From: Homalodisca vitripennis
Lineage: Eukaryota > Arthropoda > Insecta > Hemiptera > Cicadellidae
Direction of reading: 5' to 3'
NCBI RefSeq assembly: GCF_021130785.1
Contig: NC_060213.1
Location: 119,913,001-119,977,000, forward strand
DNA: 64,000 nt
Shown: piece after piece, positions 36,481 through 49,830 of the stretch
Position numbering within the stretch: position 1 is the stretch's first letter
How the letters are laid out: the number at the start of each line of letters is the position of its first letter
The notes under the pieces: model-generated
What the model saw: the letters and a program-made list of their open reading frames with translations, nothing else
What the model was told of the DNA's origin: nothing
Databases searched by the model: none
Made by a program: the position numbers and the translations under genes

Positions 36481-39222
36481 AATAAATAATTACGTACAAT
36501 AATTTTAACACGTGAAATTTTATTCACAGAATTCAAATGAAAAAACTATATAGTAAAAGAGTGTCCGATTTTTCTTCTTGTTGGTAATTTAAATATGTTC
36601 TATGTTTTTTTAGCTCTTGTTTTTAACTTTGTTTTGATTGGCCAGTGTACTTTAAATCACAATTTATACAGTTAATTTGATAAATCTTTTAAAAAAGCTT
36701 TACAGCTAATTATTTATAAATCAAATCTCTTAAATAATAAAAAATATAACGCAATACGGTATGTCTTAAATAAGTCTACATTGTGTTTTAAGTTTCATTT
36801 AAGTTCTTATCCATACCGCAATATTATGCTGGCGATTTGTATAGTAGCATTATTTTCCTGTCCTTAATGAGTAAAGATTTACGAGGAAATCTGCTCATTT
36901 CTTCGTAATTAGTCAAAATTAAATTCTTCATAAGAAAGAATTTTTTTTTATTCGGTACTCGGTGATATATAGTTTTTTGTAAAGGACTAGTGAATGTCAT
37001 TACACCAAAACTTCAGAGCTGTATCCTCTGATACTGGTTTTGGATTGGCCGACTGTTGAGATACACTATTACGGAGAGCTTTGACCTTGGACCGCTGGTT
37101 GTAAATTTTCCGACTTTTTAGATACAACTCTACTGAGCTGTATCCTCGGCTGATGCTACCCAACTATTGAGATACACAATTTCTGTGAGCTTTATTTTTT
37201 TTCTGCTGAATATATGGGATATGCTAACGTGATGTTATTTGAAAAACGAACACAGCCACAACACATGGTCTGGCGTACTCTTAACTTGTTTTAAGAGGGT
37301 AGATCTTATTTATTCTAAGGGAGTTGTACGTTTAATCACTTAACTGACTATTAATAATAATGTAAGGTTTAAAGGAATAAAATCAAATATTGCATTTGTT
37401 AATATAAATTTTTTATACACATTTAATTGCCTGTTTTTAAAATTTAGATTTTTTATTCTAAATAGGTCTTAAGAGTACATAATTTTGTAAGAGATATTTT
37501 TAAATTACTTATACAATGGCTGTTTATCTAAATAGAAAGCACATTAATTTGTCCTAGTATTTGGTTATTGTTACGTATCAAAGTTAATTCATTGTTATAT
37601 AGGACATATTCAAAGATTTCTGAGTGGTTATATTTAGTTTGTTCCTGACACAAAAAGCAATTGAGTTAGTAACAGTATCCATAAATAATTTGACTGTTGT
37701 ATTATTTTACTCTTTTCATACATACAACATGCAATAATTAATTGCTGATGCAATTTAGAAAACTGTCAGACGCAGGTTCACTTACCTGTCACGGGACAAG
37801 CGTCTACCTGTATTAACAATGCGTTATGTTACAAAAGAATTAAATTGACCAAGTTGTAACCTTAGTCAATGAACTGAATTTATGAAAGTTTCAATACACA
37901 ATTAATTAATTTAACATTGCGTTGAGGTACAATAGAGTAAACTAAACAGCGATAGAGGGTAAAGGGGGGATGAGGAAGTTACCTAGAACTAAGATTGATC
38001 TGCGACCTAATGGATAATGTAACCATAAAGGACTAATGACATACATCTGGGGAACAGCGCCTAATGTGTCTGTAACCTTGTATGCTGATGGCTCTGGGCA
38101 CATACATTGATGGAGAAGCTCTTAGTCTTGGTTGTGAATGAGCAATACAGACCAGTGTATTGATGACTCGTTATGTGTCAATTAAAAAATGGAATCCAAA
38201 ATAGAACTATGTTATTGCCTGACTTTATGATTGTATTTTTTCACCAAACAATGTTTAATTAATGGTTTCATATACAACAATAATTACCAGGATATTTTTT
38301 ATAATATTATATACAAATATAAAAATACCACGAGGCATAATTGTTTAATATTGTTTTCGCAAACAATAATATTTTATTTTCAATGTACAATTTTATTAAT
38401 TAAAGAATTCAATATTGAAAAAAGTCATTGGTAATTTATTAATTGGTAATGTATGTTTTGGACATAAAGCTTTAGCCCAGAAAACGTTTATGGATTACTT
38501 GAGGTAAGGTTCACATGATTAATAGTTATTATGGGAAAACGCATTGCCCAACTCTTTATTTAAACCCTGACCCCTGGGGTGAAACTAACCTATGTCTAAC
38601 ATGTCTACTATTACATTCGTTAATTACAAAAATCACTGTGACACATGTCAGCATAGGCTTTATCATATACTGTATAATTTTATATGTTAGTTAATGCAAT
38701 GCACAAAGTAAAACCGTGGTTTACTGAAAGCTCTGGATAAAACGATCCGATAATACTTTCCCAGGCTTAACATTATCGCGGGATGCCAGTATATAAGGTT
38801 AATATATGGGTACTGTTAGTTTAACTGTATTTTGAAATATTTATTATTACTATTGGTTGTTCATGTTGCAGTTGTGTGCAGTTATACTATACTAGTGCAA
38901 AATATACGTTATACTATGCAAACCATACTTTCCGTTTTTATTATAAACAATACGTTTTCTTTATCTGAATCATAGTAAAAATAATTTTATTGAGCTATAC
39001 ACGAAGGAAGAATTTGATCATCAGCCTCCGTAGGTTTAGTGGGGGACTAAATGGGAGATATCAAGATAAATAAAATTACGAAACAATAACTATTGTTAGA
39101 TTTAATTTTTCTTGGCTCGACACTACTAAAACCAGTAGTTTCTTAGTATTGTAGCTCTATACTCCATGGCGGTATCCTATAATCTGGCGTTTTGTAGATG
39201 GATACACTAGTGTAATACTGAA
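36481..39222. other. Unique AT-rich segment downstream of copy B
   Basis: No gene is recognised. Near 37015-37195 a short segment containing AGCTGTATCCTC and TTGAGATACAC occurs twice about 120 bases apart. The rest shows no obvious structure. Confidence 0.4.
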
Positions 39223-39480
39223 ACATAGTTGCGCCTAATGTATTACTAAGTAGTGCCTGGAGAGCTGGTGCAATAGTCCGAGAGTATGACATCAAGTTGT
39301 CGTATTGTAGCCCCATTATCCCCAGGTCATCTGTCTTGGCGTTATGTAGTCTGATAAATTATTATACTACTGCTACACAGTTGTGCGTTATGCAGTAGTA
39401 TGTGGTAGGTGAGGAGAACAGGTGCAATAGTCTCAGGATATTACATCACAATATCGTAATGTAGCTTATCAATATCCAGG
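39223..39480. repeat. Degenerate two-copy repeat, ~150 bp period
   Basis: The blocks AGTTG(C/T)GC, AGTAGT and GGTGCAATAGTC recur about 152 bases apart. The copies are diverged. Confidence 0.45.
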
Positions 39481-39755
39481 AGTAAGTGCTGATCTGCGTC
39501 CAGGAGGGTTATTAAGCAAGTGCTGATCTGTGGCCTGCATTGTTACATAGTAAGTGCTGATCTGTATCCGAGAACGTTATATAGAAGTGCTAATCTGCGT
39601 CCAGGAGGGTTATTTAGAAAGTGCTGATCTGTGGCCAGTCGTGTTACATAGTAAGTGCTGATCTGTGTCCAGGAGCGTTATACAAAGTGCTGATCTTCGT
39701 CCAGGAGGGTTATTTAGCGAGTGCTGATCTGTGTCCAGTAGGGTGCTGATCCGTG
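39481..39755. repeat. Minisatellite, ~33-38 bp unit
   Basis: About eight units contain AAGTGCTGATCTG(T/C)GTCCAG followed by a GGGTTATTTAG-like segment. A stray unit lies at 39850-39875. Two overlapping minus-strand frames here encode repeats of DTDQH-like and GHRSA-like peptides and are by-products of the array. Confidence 0.85.
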
Positions 39756-40312
39756 ATAACCATAGAGATAAGAAGATAAGAAGATAAGACCTAAGATATA
39801 AGATAAATGCCAAAGCCGTGGACGGACTATGTTAGTTGTAGAAATAGTATGTGCTGATCTGTGTCCAGGACGGTTCACTTCTGGCTGTTTGATACGTTCC
39901 AGTTGAACTTCTACTGGGTAGAGAAAAATGGATATGTCGCTCAAATCTGGACAACCCTTGCATTTCTGGAGCGGTATCGATAGGTTTAGTAATGCTGAGG
40001 ATGACTTTTGGAGTGGTTGGGATTCCCTTAGTGCTGTTTATACTGTCCTGTACTTGACAGACAAAATTGTCATCTGCCGGAGCTCGACTTTTTTGTAGAA
40101 TATTTAACTAAATGAAATTGGATCGAAAAAAATATGACTATTAGTATTTAAAATTATTAAAGCTATATCAAATCAATTTTCAGATTCAGAAAGAAAAGCT
40201 TGTGACTCTGAAAAACTTGCATGTAGTATTAAAACTTAGTAGTGCAAATAAATATTTCAAAACAGCTTCACTTCGAAAACAAAGGTGATTTTTGTACTAA
40301 ATTTTACGTCTT

Positions 40313-40735
40313 TTGATAATTGGTTGGAGCTATAAATATAGAATAGGCCATACAGTAATACTTTATATCTGTAAAAAAACAGCTAACAGATATAATAGTT
40401 TTTGTTCAACAAAAACTCATTATGCATTTGATTTGGGAAAATTACGCCAACCAGGTTTCAGGGAAGAGATAAATTACGCCAAATGTTATATCAGTTTTAC
40501 TACAATTATAGTTGTTACTTTGAGTATTTACCGAAACTGGAGAATAGAAATATTAAATGAAAGATTAATAAAAGGCTCATCTGGTAATGATGTCCCCAGC
40601 TGCACTAAAACTCATACAGGATTCAGTGCACTTATTATACTATTAATTTTAAACCCTATTCCCTATGATAGACGAGCTCAAGGATGCTGTGGAAGCTCTG
40701 TAATGTACGTCACCAAGGTGCGTGTCCTGTGTTAG
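40313..40735 (+). CDS. Unassigned 140-codon open frame
   Basis: This is one of the longer uninterrupted frames outside mobile elements. It shows a hydrophobic stretch near residues 60-73 and another near 105-115, and four of its cysteines near the C-terminus. I recognise no domain and see no supporting promoter, splice or repeat signal. A chance frame in AT-rich DNA is the more likely explanation. It could alternatively be an exon, which the sequence alone cannot decide. Confidence 0.12.
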   Translation: MIIGWSYKYRIGHTVILYICKKTANRYNSFCSTKTHYAFDLGKLRQPGFREEINYAKCYISFTTIIVVTLSIYRNWRIEILNERLIKGSSGNDVPSCTKTHTGFSALIILLILNPIPYDRRAQGCCGSSVMYVTKVRVLC

Positions 40736-42431
40736 CGTCCTTTAGTCGTAAATGGCAGAACGTCCATCACATGTCGTAAACGGAAGGCGGGTGTGTTCTT
40801 TTACTTCTGTCTTGATATTTTTGTCCCTCAAGGGACATAAGCCGTTGTTAAATTTTCCTACCCTATACGTAAATGCACCTTTTTTGATAATGTAATATAG
40901 TGTATTGGTTTTACAGCCTGAAAACACAACATATAAATAAATTATTGTTATTGTTTAAGATACGTATAAATGGACCTATGCATGAAACCAATAAAACTAT
41001 AACAGTATTTCGAAACATTCCTAGTTGAAGTTTAAAACGCTATCCTGATACGGCAAGTGCACATTTGAATTTTTATTTATGATAATAATGCATCTTAATT
41101 CTTAGGAAACTAGGGTAATGTGTAGTTCGTAACAGTCATTTTAATATGAGTGGTTACTTGACAAGCCCATTGTCTTGAGGGAATGGAATCACAAATATTT
41201 CTTTAGTTTACTTGTTACAAAGACAGTGGGAAGTAAAAGACCAAAAAACTCGTGAAAAGAACTAAAGAGATACGATACAATCTTGTATCTGCTATTTGGA
41301 ATATTACATTCACTGCAATTGTAATAAAAACTAACACACATTTAAGGACCAAGGAATTCGTCAAAAGTTAATGTATAAACACTTTCAACTATGATGTGAT
41401 AAATTTTATTTGAAATTAAACTAAAAAAAGTAATTCATTAATACGCATGAACTAAGCCTAATAGTGACCTATGGAGTTCCAGCTCTGATAGAAGGGTTAT
41501 AACATTAGCCGAATCTCAGTTCATGACGATGAACCCGATATGTAAATTATCTTCTAATTTCTGATTTATAGTTTTATAAAATATCAGTCGATATAACTAA
41601 TTACGAGGAACCTAATTAATCAAGGATTTAAAATTTACTTTTATCAACATAATATGATTAAACTCTGAGACAATCCCATTTCCCACTTCATCAATTACCT
41701 TAATCTATTCTATTGTTTTTACTTACCTCCTAAGATTTTTCTTTTGAACAAAATATAACGCAAATCAGAGTAAAATGCGGTGAACTGAACAGCCAGTATA
41801 AAAGAACAAAGTGGCAGAATGGAATGTTGAGTCGCTGCAAAGATCGATGTCAACGTAGCTTCGCGTTGTAGTGCCCGGCCTAGCCTCTGGCACCATATTT
41901 TTGATGAACTGATCAAATTCATGAATGCCATATTGATACTACGTAAAAATATGAATAGTTACTCCTGTTGATTCTCGTTTGTAAATATTTTCACAAATCA
42001 TTTTACATTGCAAGGCATCATAGACAAACAAAATTAATTTAAATACAACATAATTAATCTTAGTAAGTTACATAACTAAGAAAACTTAGTCTGGGAGTAT
42101 CATAAATACAGTTTTCAATAAAATCAAGCTACACAACAAGAGCAGTAAAAGAGCAAAAAATCGTGAAAAGAAACTAAAGATCCAATTTTTTATCTGCAAT
42201 TTATAATATTATATTTAAAAAATAGCAGAAGAAGGAATCCGCTTGATACGTTGACCACATTAAGTTACCTGGCGCTGGTAGTTAATTAACGGAAATTATG
42301 AAAAGTTTTAAAAGATATAGGAGTATTAGCAGTCATTAATTATTAACATGGTAGTAATAAAACTGAAATTGTTTAATGCTAAAATTCGCAATACCTGTAC
42401 ATATTTATGTTTCATTATTCTTTTAACAACA

Positions 42432-42711
42432 ACATGTGTCGAGATGAGCGGCAATGTGTAGCAACGTGCTTGTCACGCTGTCAGGTGAGACATATATTTA
42501 TGGTTTCCGAAACTCTACCTTTCAGTTGCGATATCCAGTTCAATCATTAATCCGAGAAATATTTCTGGCTAACATCTGTCGAGATAAGCGGCAATGTGTG
42601 GTAATGTGCTTGACACGCTGTCAGGTGAGACATCTGTTTATGGTTTCCGACACTCTACCTTTCAGTTGTGATATCCAGTTCAATGATCAATCCGAGAAAT
42701 ATTTCTGGCTT
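42432..42711. repeat. Tandem duplication of a 140 bp unit
   Basis: Units 42432-42571 and 42572-42711 are about 90 percent identical, from ACATGTGTCGAGATGAGCGG to AATATTTCTGGCT. Most differences would change amino acids in any shared frame, so the 102-codon frame through it is probably not a gene. Confidence 0.9.
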
Positions 42712-43437
42712 CTTTTAAGGGACGTAAAGAGTTTACTGATGAGGAAACCCAAAACCTTTTAAGGCCAAAATCCAGAAGTATAGTACAATGTAAGAATTAA
42801 GTTAAAATTAAACAATTTTGAAAGTTTTATTGTCCTCCATAAAACGATTGTTTCAAATATGCTAATCAACAGAACAGAGGGAGTTGTATATTGGTTGAGG
42901 TGGGTGGGTGGGGGGAAATTACTGGGACTGTATAAATGGATTAACCAGTACAAAGCTCTCAGTATAATTGTTTGACACGACTTGGAGCTGCTAACTAGTG
43001 AACGTGCTTAAGGGAAGTCTGACCGAAGAAATTTTTTTTGGATGATTTTTAGTTTATAACACTTTATTTTTCTTTGGAATCTCCTCTTTCTAACGATATA
43101 TAAACACATATGGTACAGAAAATTCTAAATAAGTGAAAAAAAATATTTAATATAACCTTGCACACCAAAAAGTCGATCCAGCCCTGCTACTATAGTCAGA
43201 CTCACTTTATACAGTACACTGATACATTTATCAGCTGATTTAGTTTTATGTAGTTGGCTCTTCTGCTTGACAGTTGTATTCACTGTCAGTGTCTGTAGCT
43301 TCTGCTTCAATCTGCTGTGTTCTTTGTGATTGCTTTGTTTATAAAGTTTTGTTTCAATAGTTACGTGCAACATAATAGTGTATATATTTTTAGTGTTACT
43401 GTAGTAGTGTTAGTACGGATTTGGTTTAGCCTACATT

Positions 43438-44860
43438 ATGGGAAACAAAAAGAAACAAGGAAGATACAGTGTTTATAGGAAGACGACTACTGCTCAAATG
43501 AAAACAAATAAACCTGTTCCTACCCACACTCCAGAAGCTGTAGATAAACCTATAACAACTTCTAGCTCTAAGGTAAAGTTACAATCCAACTTTGACTACT
43601 ATGATAGTAAAACTGAAAATATGCAGTATGATGTCATTGATCTGGGTGTTCTTAACAGTGCATTGAAGGATATAGCAGCCTGTAATATATGCAAAGGAGT
43701 TCTAAACATTACAAGAAAATCCATTGTAGGCCTAGCAATTGAAATCAGCATTGCATGTAGTAATTGTGATAACAATAAAACTTTTACCTATGTAAAGATA
43801 TTTTTAGACAGGAAACAAACACCAAGATAGGCCTGAAAACTACCCAAAACGTTTTTGATCTAAATATTATTTTAGCCTATGGCATGAGGGTAATCGGAAA
43901 AGGATATACTTCCGCTCAGAGTTTATGCGGCATCTTGAATATCCCTTCTCCACAAACTAAGTATAGAAAACATGAAATGTTTATTAGCCATCACGTTGAA
44001 TTATTGTGTAAAGAGTCTACGACATTGGCTGTAGATGAGGCAGTTGCTGAGTGTGAGGAGCCTAATGACAGACATTTATGTGTGGCAGTAGACGGATCCT
44101 GGCAGAAGAAACGGGACCATACTTCCCTAAATGGAATAGTTTCCGTAACTGCAGTTGATACAGGAAACGTGTTAGATATTGAAGTAATGTCTAAGTATTG
44201 CCAATGCCCAGACAGGACCCAAAATATACATATTGATTCGTGTACTGCGAACTATTTAGGCACTAGCGGAGGGATGGAGGTGAAAGGAGCGATTGATATT
44301 TTTGCGCGTTCTGTGTCTTTGTATGATGTAAAGTACACAGAATATCTTGGCGACGGGGACACAAATGCATTCAAAGCTGTTTCTGAAAGCCAACCCTATG
44401 GCCCACTTACTAATATTAGTAAATTAGAGATAATATTAGGTGATACTTCAAGAGATCAAACCTATATTCAGGGATCTTGCCAAGCCAGAACTGTTGCAAA
44501 AATGTCTCAGAGGTAAATCCCAAAACCCCAATGATTCTTTGAACAATGTTATCTGGAGTAAAATACTTAAAAGAACATTTGTAAATCTTGAAACCCTGAA
44601 ATTTGGTGTATTTAAAGCGGTTTTGACATTCAACAGTGAACACTTAGTTAAATTAAAATTAATGGAACACTTAGGACTACAAATTGGAAGGAATTTACTT
44701 CAAACTGCAAGGCGTCTCGATTTCGACCGTGTTTCCAAAGCTGTTTCCGATAAGGAAAAAAATTAGGCAGTCAATAAATGTTGCCAAAAGGAAGTTAGAG
44801 GACTTGTATGAGGCAGAAGATGATCCAGACAATCCTAGTTACTGTGCTCGACATTATTAA
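43438..44860 (+). pseudogene. Mutator-like transposase with internal deletion
   Basis: The product resembles the arthropod Mutator-like transposase family. The 130-codon first part starts MGNKKKQGRYSVYRK and includes a C-x2-C pair (ACNICKG) and a second CSNCDN zinc-binding-like pair. After a shift near 43825, the frame continues through RVIGKGYTSAQSLCGILN, a catalytic-type block VAVDGSWQKKRDHTSLNG (first Asp), VLDIEVMSKYCQCP, TSGGMEVKGA and YLGDGDTNAF (second Asp). At about 44437 the reading frame jumps from the KLE block, normally followed by ~150-200 more residues, directly to the C-terminal block KPIFRDLAKPELLQKCL and NPNDSLNNVIWSKI. A last shift near 44765 precedes the DDPDNPSYCARHY end. 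The internal deletion removes the segment expected to hold the last catalytic acid, so no active transposase is expected. Confidence 0.75.
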
Positions 44861-45010
44861 AAGTAAGAAAATTTATTTATTACATATATTGTTTTGCTTT
44901 TTGCTGTTTACCAAAACTTAAATTTTTTCAACACTGTATGTTGCATACAACCTATACCGATTGAGATATCTTAATGAAATTTTTAACACACATTCCTTGG
45001 CTAAAATACT

Positions 45011-45162
45011 AGTGCCCTAGGAGAGGTTTTTGGGATATAATTATCCTAATTTGATTTAAAAATATTTATATATTAAAATTTTAAATTTTTAAACACAAAA
45101 ATTTTACAAATTCATAATTTATTTATTAAAAGAAAAAAACTAAAAACCTCTCCTAGGTCACT
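45011..45162. repeat. 21 bp inverted repeat downstream of the Mutator-like gene
   Basis: The arms AGTGCCCTAGGAGAGGTTTTT (45011-45031) and its near-perfect reverse complement (45142-45162, one mismatch) are separated by 110 AT-rich bases. It could be a 3' UTR hairpin, a terminator-like structure of the transposon, or a small MITE. I could not match it to a terminal repeat upstream of the gene. Confidence 0.6.
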
Positions 45163-48100
45163 CAAAAAATACATGATCTTCAAAATAAAACCAAAAGAAG
45201 TAAGCTATCTTAAATAGTTTTCAAGTTATGCAAAATATAGTTAACAGTCCAAATGTTTCACTTACCAGTTACTTAGTACATACTTCAAAATTTTAATTGT
45301 AGTTCGCCAATACTCCTGCAAACAGATTGTGGTATAATTTGTTGGGTAGGGGTTGGAGCTGCTAGCAAGTAAACTTACTTCATTGTTAATATTTCAGTTC
45401 ACAGTAACTTAGTACCAAGTTGCTAATGTTAATGGTCGTAACGTTATTGATTGACAAGATGTGGAACTGCTGGTGAACAGATTTTCCTGATCCAAATAAA
45501 TATGAACAACAATACATAGTACTAAGAACGCGAATTAAGTTTTCACAAATAGTAAATGTGCAGGACTATAATTCCATAACAATCTGACTGCTGTGTTCTT
45601 AGTTTGTCTGGAATCTTTGAGTTTTGAAATTATCTCAAATTTACATGAGAAATCTATTGTGTGTTTTATTTTATTGAATCTAGACAAACACAAATTGTAA
45701 AAATGTGAATTTAAAGAAATTATTTTTTTATTTTTCCTGGGAGCCTAATAATTTTGAACGGCATAGAAACTCACAAAAGCTTTACGTCAATGTCATGGCT
45801 TTAAATTTGCTTTGTTTCATATATATTTTATTTTTTTTTTATTTAAATGATTTTTTTGTATTTGATGTGGTTTGGTGTTAACTTACTGGACGTATTTAAG
45901 AAATACCCAGCTATTTGATATTAAAATGTATACTTTTTCCAAATGAGAAATGTTTTATAACTTAGTAATACTTATTACAATGACCGACGAAATACAATTT
46001 TTTTAAAGTATGAGTATTTTTAAAATAGTACATGCCAACTCTACAAAACAAACAACAATAGATTGGTTATTAGTATGCTAAAATTAATCTTGTATTTTTG
46101 CTTTGTTTTTGGAAAAATGGAGAAGGCTACATTTTCTATCGTTTTCATGGGCCACTGGCCTATGCGAGAATCTTATCAAACATAAGAAGTAGGAGTCGGT
46201 ATAGTACTAGGTCATTAGTACTATAAAAAGTTCTGCGGTTTTAAGATAGTATTTGAACCTGCTCTATATCTCAGCTTAGATCCAAAGTAATGTAATATTA
46301 ATTATATTATTAGTAAGGTAATATTAGCCATCTCAGCTACCGGCACTACCAAGGTGTAACGCTAAATTTTTTAATTATACCTGTAATAGAGCATTATTCT
46401 GTGCCTTGAGTTAAACACGATTTATGAAGTGTTCATTAAAACTAACTTTACCGGTGAAGGAATAATGATGACACGTTTCGGAATTGTCTTGTGTCGTGAT
46501 ACTCGTGCTTATCTGTAAAGAGCTAACCACCATAGTTCTGTAGATTATTGTACCCGTCTGAACTACAGTACTACTGTATCTTATTGTATAGTATACCGTA
46601 TTCAGTCTACAAGCAAGTGTTGTGCTAGCTATAACGCTAAGTGTTAAAGTGAGCTATAGCATGTGCCTTGGTGGGTTATGTAAACTTCAAGGAGGTACGT
46701 TATGATGCATGACGTGATAAATTATTAGCTGTGTACATTATAATGTTATCTAAACACATTGCTCTTTTAGTATTATTATTCTGCAAGTTATTCTAACTTA
46801 GAAAGAAAATAATATAAAATAACTTGCGTTACCGAAAGCTAGCAGTACGAGTCCAAAACTCTCTCATACTACATGAATTATAACTTAAATCTAGTTCTAA
46901 CATATTTCATCACAAAACCAGGGACAGGGAGACTATAAAATAAATTTGGTTGTAAAGTATAGCAAACCTTTAGACAAATATTTACAAAGCCATGGACCTC
47001 TCTAAACTCATAATGCTTATCATTCTGCTACGCTGGGAAAACTCATCCGAGAATCCATTTAGTAATACTCTACGGCTATTGAAATATATCACTATAAATA
47101 ACGCATATTATCTGCTACGAGCAGTACATTAAGATTGTAAAGTACGTCAAGTGAAATTGTGGCTCAAATGTAGCAACCAAACAGGATTACCGGATCGGCC
47201 TCTACTCTGTTGGTGACCGCTTTACGTTAGTCTGTATTACCAGAGGTAAACTCCATATAGAGTCAAATGTTCTTTCATTTAAGTTCTTGATTATATTTAT
47301 GCATTCAGCTTCAAAAACGCTTTTAAGTGCTATCTCAAGCGTGATCCTTCATAGAATATATCGAAATGCATCATTGCGTTCTTGTGTACATACAGCATTA
47401 AAAATTGAACGCTAAACTTTTAATTTTATAACCAATTAGGAAAGGATCCACAGTTCAGATAGCAAATGTAAAATATGTGTTTACAGCAGCGTCATGCGTA
47501 AATTCCAGAATTTAAGCCAAATCACTATTCTCTTTTTTTTTTCCTTGAAGATTTCTATCTCACAGAACAGTTGGTAACATTGATATAGCATCTCTGGATA
47601 GTCCTCTCTATGTTTTTCCTAACTACATTATAGCTTTCTCTGATTTCACTTATAACTGTATCACTAAACTCACCGCAATGCAATTCAAAACCTTCCACTT
47701 TCGCAGAGAGGAAGAGAGAGAGAGAGAGAGAGAGCTCTAGAAATTACATATACGACAAATTTTGCACTTTTACGGACTCTTCGCTGACGACAAACTAAGT
47801 GCGGCCAATACGTTTTTTCCTGTGTCAAAAATTGTCTTAAGGGTCTCTATATGGTTATTTGACGCTAATTTACATACATTTATTTATGTGTCAGGCGATT
47901 TTTCAAGTGTGTCAAACTCAGACAAATTTTGAGAAAAGTATATATTAAAAAATAATCCAAAACAAGTTTTGTTTCTAATACAATCCTATTTAAAATTAAA
48001 AAAAAATATTGTTGTTGACGATCTATTACACAATCATTTATGAAATTCCAGGAATACCAAGTGGTATACTTATGGAATTGAGATTGTCTCCTCGTTTCCT

Positions 48101-48224
48101 AAAATAATAGGAGCACAGTTGACTCACTGACAGTAATCTGCTGTTGTCTGTTGCTGTTCAACTTTTTTTCGGCTGAGTCACATGCAAGCTTGATCAAATA
48201 CTTCTGCTTTCGTTAACTATTAAC
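45163..48224. other. AT-rich segment without recognisable gene
   Basis: No gene is visible. Diverged copies of a TTGGAGCTGCTAGC-like block lie near 45350 and 45460 and, upstream of the Mutator-like gene, near 42983. A (GA)n run lies at 47705-47734. Confidence 0.4.
47705..47734. repeat. (GA)n microsatellite
   Basis: About 13 GA repeats with one interruption. Confidence 0.9.
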
Positions 48225-49270
48225 GAGATTTTACCTACATCAGGCAGAAGGGAGGAAGAACCCAGAGAGTGGTAACGTAATTCAGTTAGTTTAATGGATA
48301 GAGGCCCCAGAGTGAGCGACGGTCTATAACCTCGTGTTGTCTGTTTCTCAACTTTCTATCAACACAGAAATATTTATATACGCATGATTAAATTGTTCTG
48401 TTGTCGTGAATTATTGAAGAGATTAAACCTACATTAGGTAAAAAATTACGCATCCAGAGAGTAGGAAATGTAATTCGCTTAATTAATAGATGAGGCCTCA
48501 GAGTGAGCGACGGTCAATAACCTCGTTTTGTCTCTTTCCCAACTTTCTTTCGACATAGACATAGTTACATACGCATGATTAAATTGTCTGTTGTCGTGAA
48601 TTATTAAAGAGATTAAACCTACATTAGGTAAAAATTACGCATCCAGAGAGTAGGAATGTAATTCGCTTAATTAATAGATGAGGCCTCAGAGTGAGCGACG
48701 GTCAATAACCTCGTTTTGTCTGTTTCCCAACTTTCTTTCGACATAGACATATTTACATACGCATGATTAAATTATCTGTTGTCGTGCATTATTGAAGAGA
48801 TTAAACCTACATTAGGTAAAAAATTACGATCCAGAGAGTAGGAATGTAATTCGCTTAATTAATAGATGAGGCCTCAGAGTGAGCGACGGTCAATAACCTC
48901 GTTTTGTCTGTTTCCCAACTTTCTTTCGACATAGACATATTTACATACGCATGATTAAATTGTCTGTTGTCGTGAATTATTGAAGAGATTAAACCTACAT
49001 TAGGTAAAAATTACGCATCCAGAGAGTAGGAATGTAATTCGCTTAATTAATAGATGAGGCCTCAGAATGAGCGACGGTCAATAACCTCGTTTTGTCTGTT
49101 TCCCAACTTTCTTTCGACATAGACATATTTACATACGCATGATTAAATTGTTCTTTTGTCGTGAATTTATTGAAGAGATTAAACCTACATTAGGTAAAAA
49201 ATTACGATCTAGAGAGTAGGAATGTAATTAGCTTAATTAATGGATAGGGGCCGCAGATAGCATTTTTGTC
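48225..49270. repeat. Satellite array, ~188-190 bp unit, about 5.5 copies
   Basis: GATTAAACCTACATTAGG recurs at 48421, 48611, 48799, 48987 and 49177, giving periods of 188-190. Each unit also has ATCCAGAGAGTAGGAATG, GAGTGAGCGACGGTCAATAA and TCGACATAGACATA. The first unit (from about 48225) and the last are diverged. The middle ones are nearly identical, as expected for recent amplification. Confidence 0.9.
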
Positions 49271-49439
49271 ATGAATCTCATTTTGCCTGTAATTTAACAT
49301 TATTCAGCCTAAAATCTGTATACAAGCGGCTCTGTATTGCCGAGTGTTGCATTCACGATTTCTTCTTCACATGAGCACCATTTTAAATATTTTTGATTGA
49401 TGGTCTAAACATATCTTATGGCATTACTCTTTAGGGTAG

Positions 49440-49830
49440 TTGTTCATATCACAATGGTCCGGGTGTTTTATGTTGCAAAAAACAGTTATCAGAGTAATTT
49501 CAAAACTTGGTCTTAGACATTTATGTAGGGAAGGTTTAGAAGGCTCGAACTGCTGCCGCTCCCATCCCTCTACATGTACGAAACCGTCTTGTGCTGTCGG
49601 TACAAATTTAAAACCACACGTGGCAGGGATGTGCATGGCTATAACACTAGAGGGAGGGATGTGATAAGGGCAGCACAGAACAGGCTCCGAGCTTATGAAG
49701 CTCTATACTGTGAGGTCGGAGACAAATTGGTCGTTTGTTCCCCCTCGGTATACGTGGGAACCAAGAGGAAAACAAGCAAGCCAGAGTTTTATGGAACCGG
49801 GTTTTTTGTTTTTAAGTATGTTTGAAGGAT
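49440..49830 (+). pseudogene. C-terminal remnant of a non-LTR retrotransposon ORF2
   Basis: Plus-strand frames read LQKTVIRVISKLGLRHLC, then, after shifts, TRGRDVHGYNTRGRDVI and RLRAYEALYCEVGDKLV. This pattern is typical of the region after the reverse transcriptase in CR1/Jockey-type insect LINEs, and the minus-strand LINE at 60722-63601 has a matching C-terminal segment (RGRDIHMYEIRGREN). Only about 130 codons remain, so the element is 5' truncated, as LINEs often are. A 3' UTR runs to AATAAAGAT at 50121-50127, where the LTR retrotransposon interrupts it. The tail continues as (ATT)n at 60465-60481. Confidence 0.6.

Noticed and set aside
39610..39944. Repetitive minus-strand protein with DTDQH/GHRSA repeats
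   Set aside because: It follows the minisatellite, and two frames are equally open over it.
42454..42762. 102-codon frame across the 140 bp duplication
   Set aside because: The two units are read in different frames, and differences between them mostly change amino acids, so there is no sign of coding constraint. CAGGTGAGA could be a splice donor but nothing else supports an exon.
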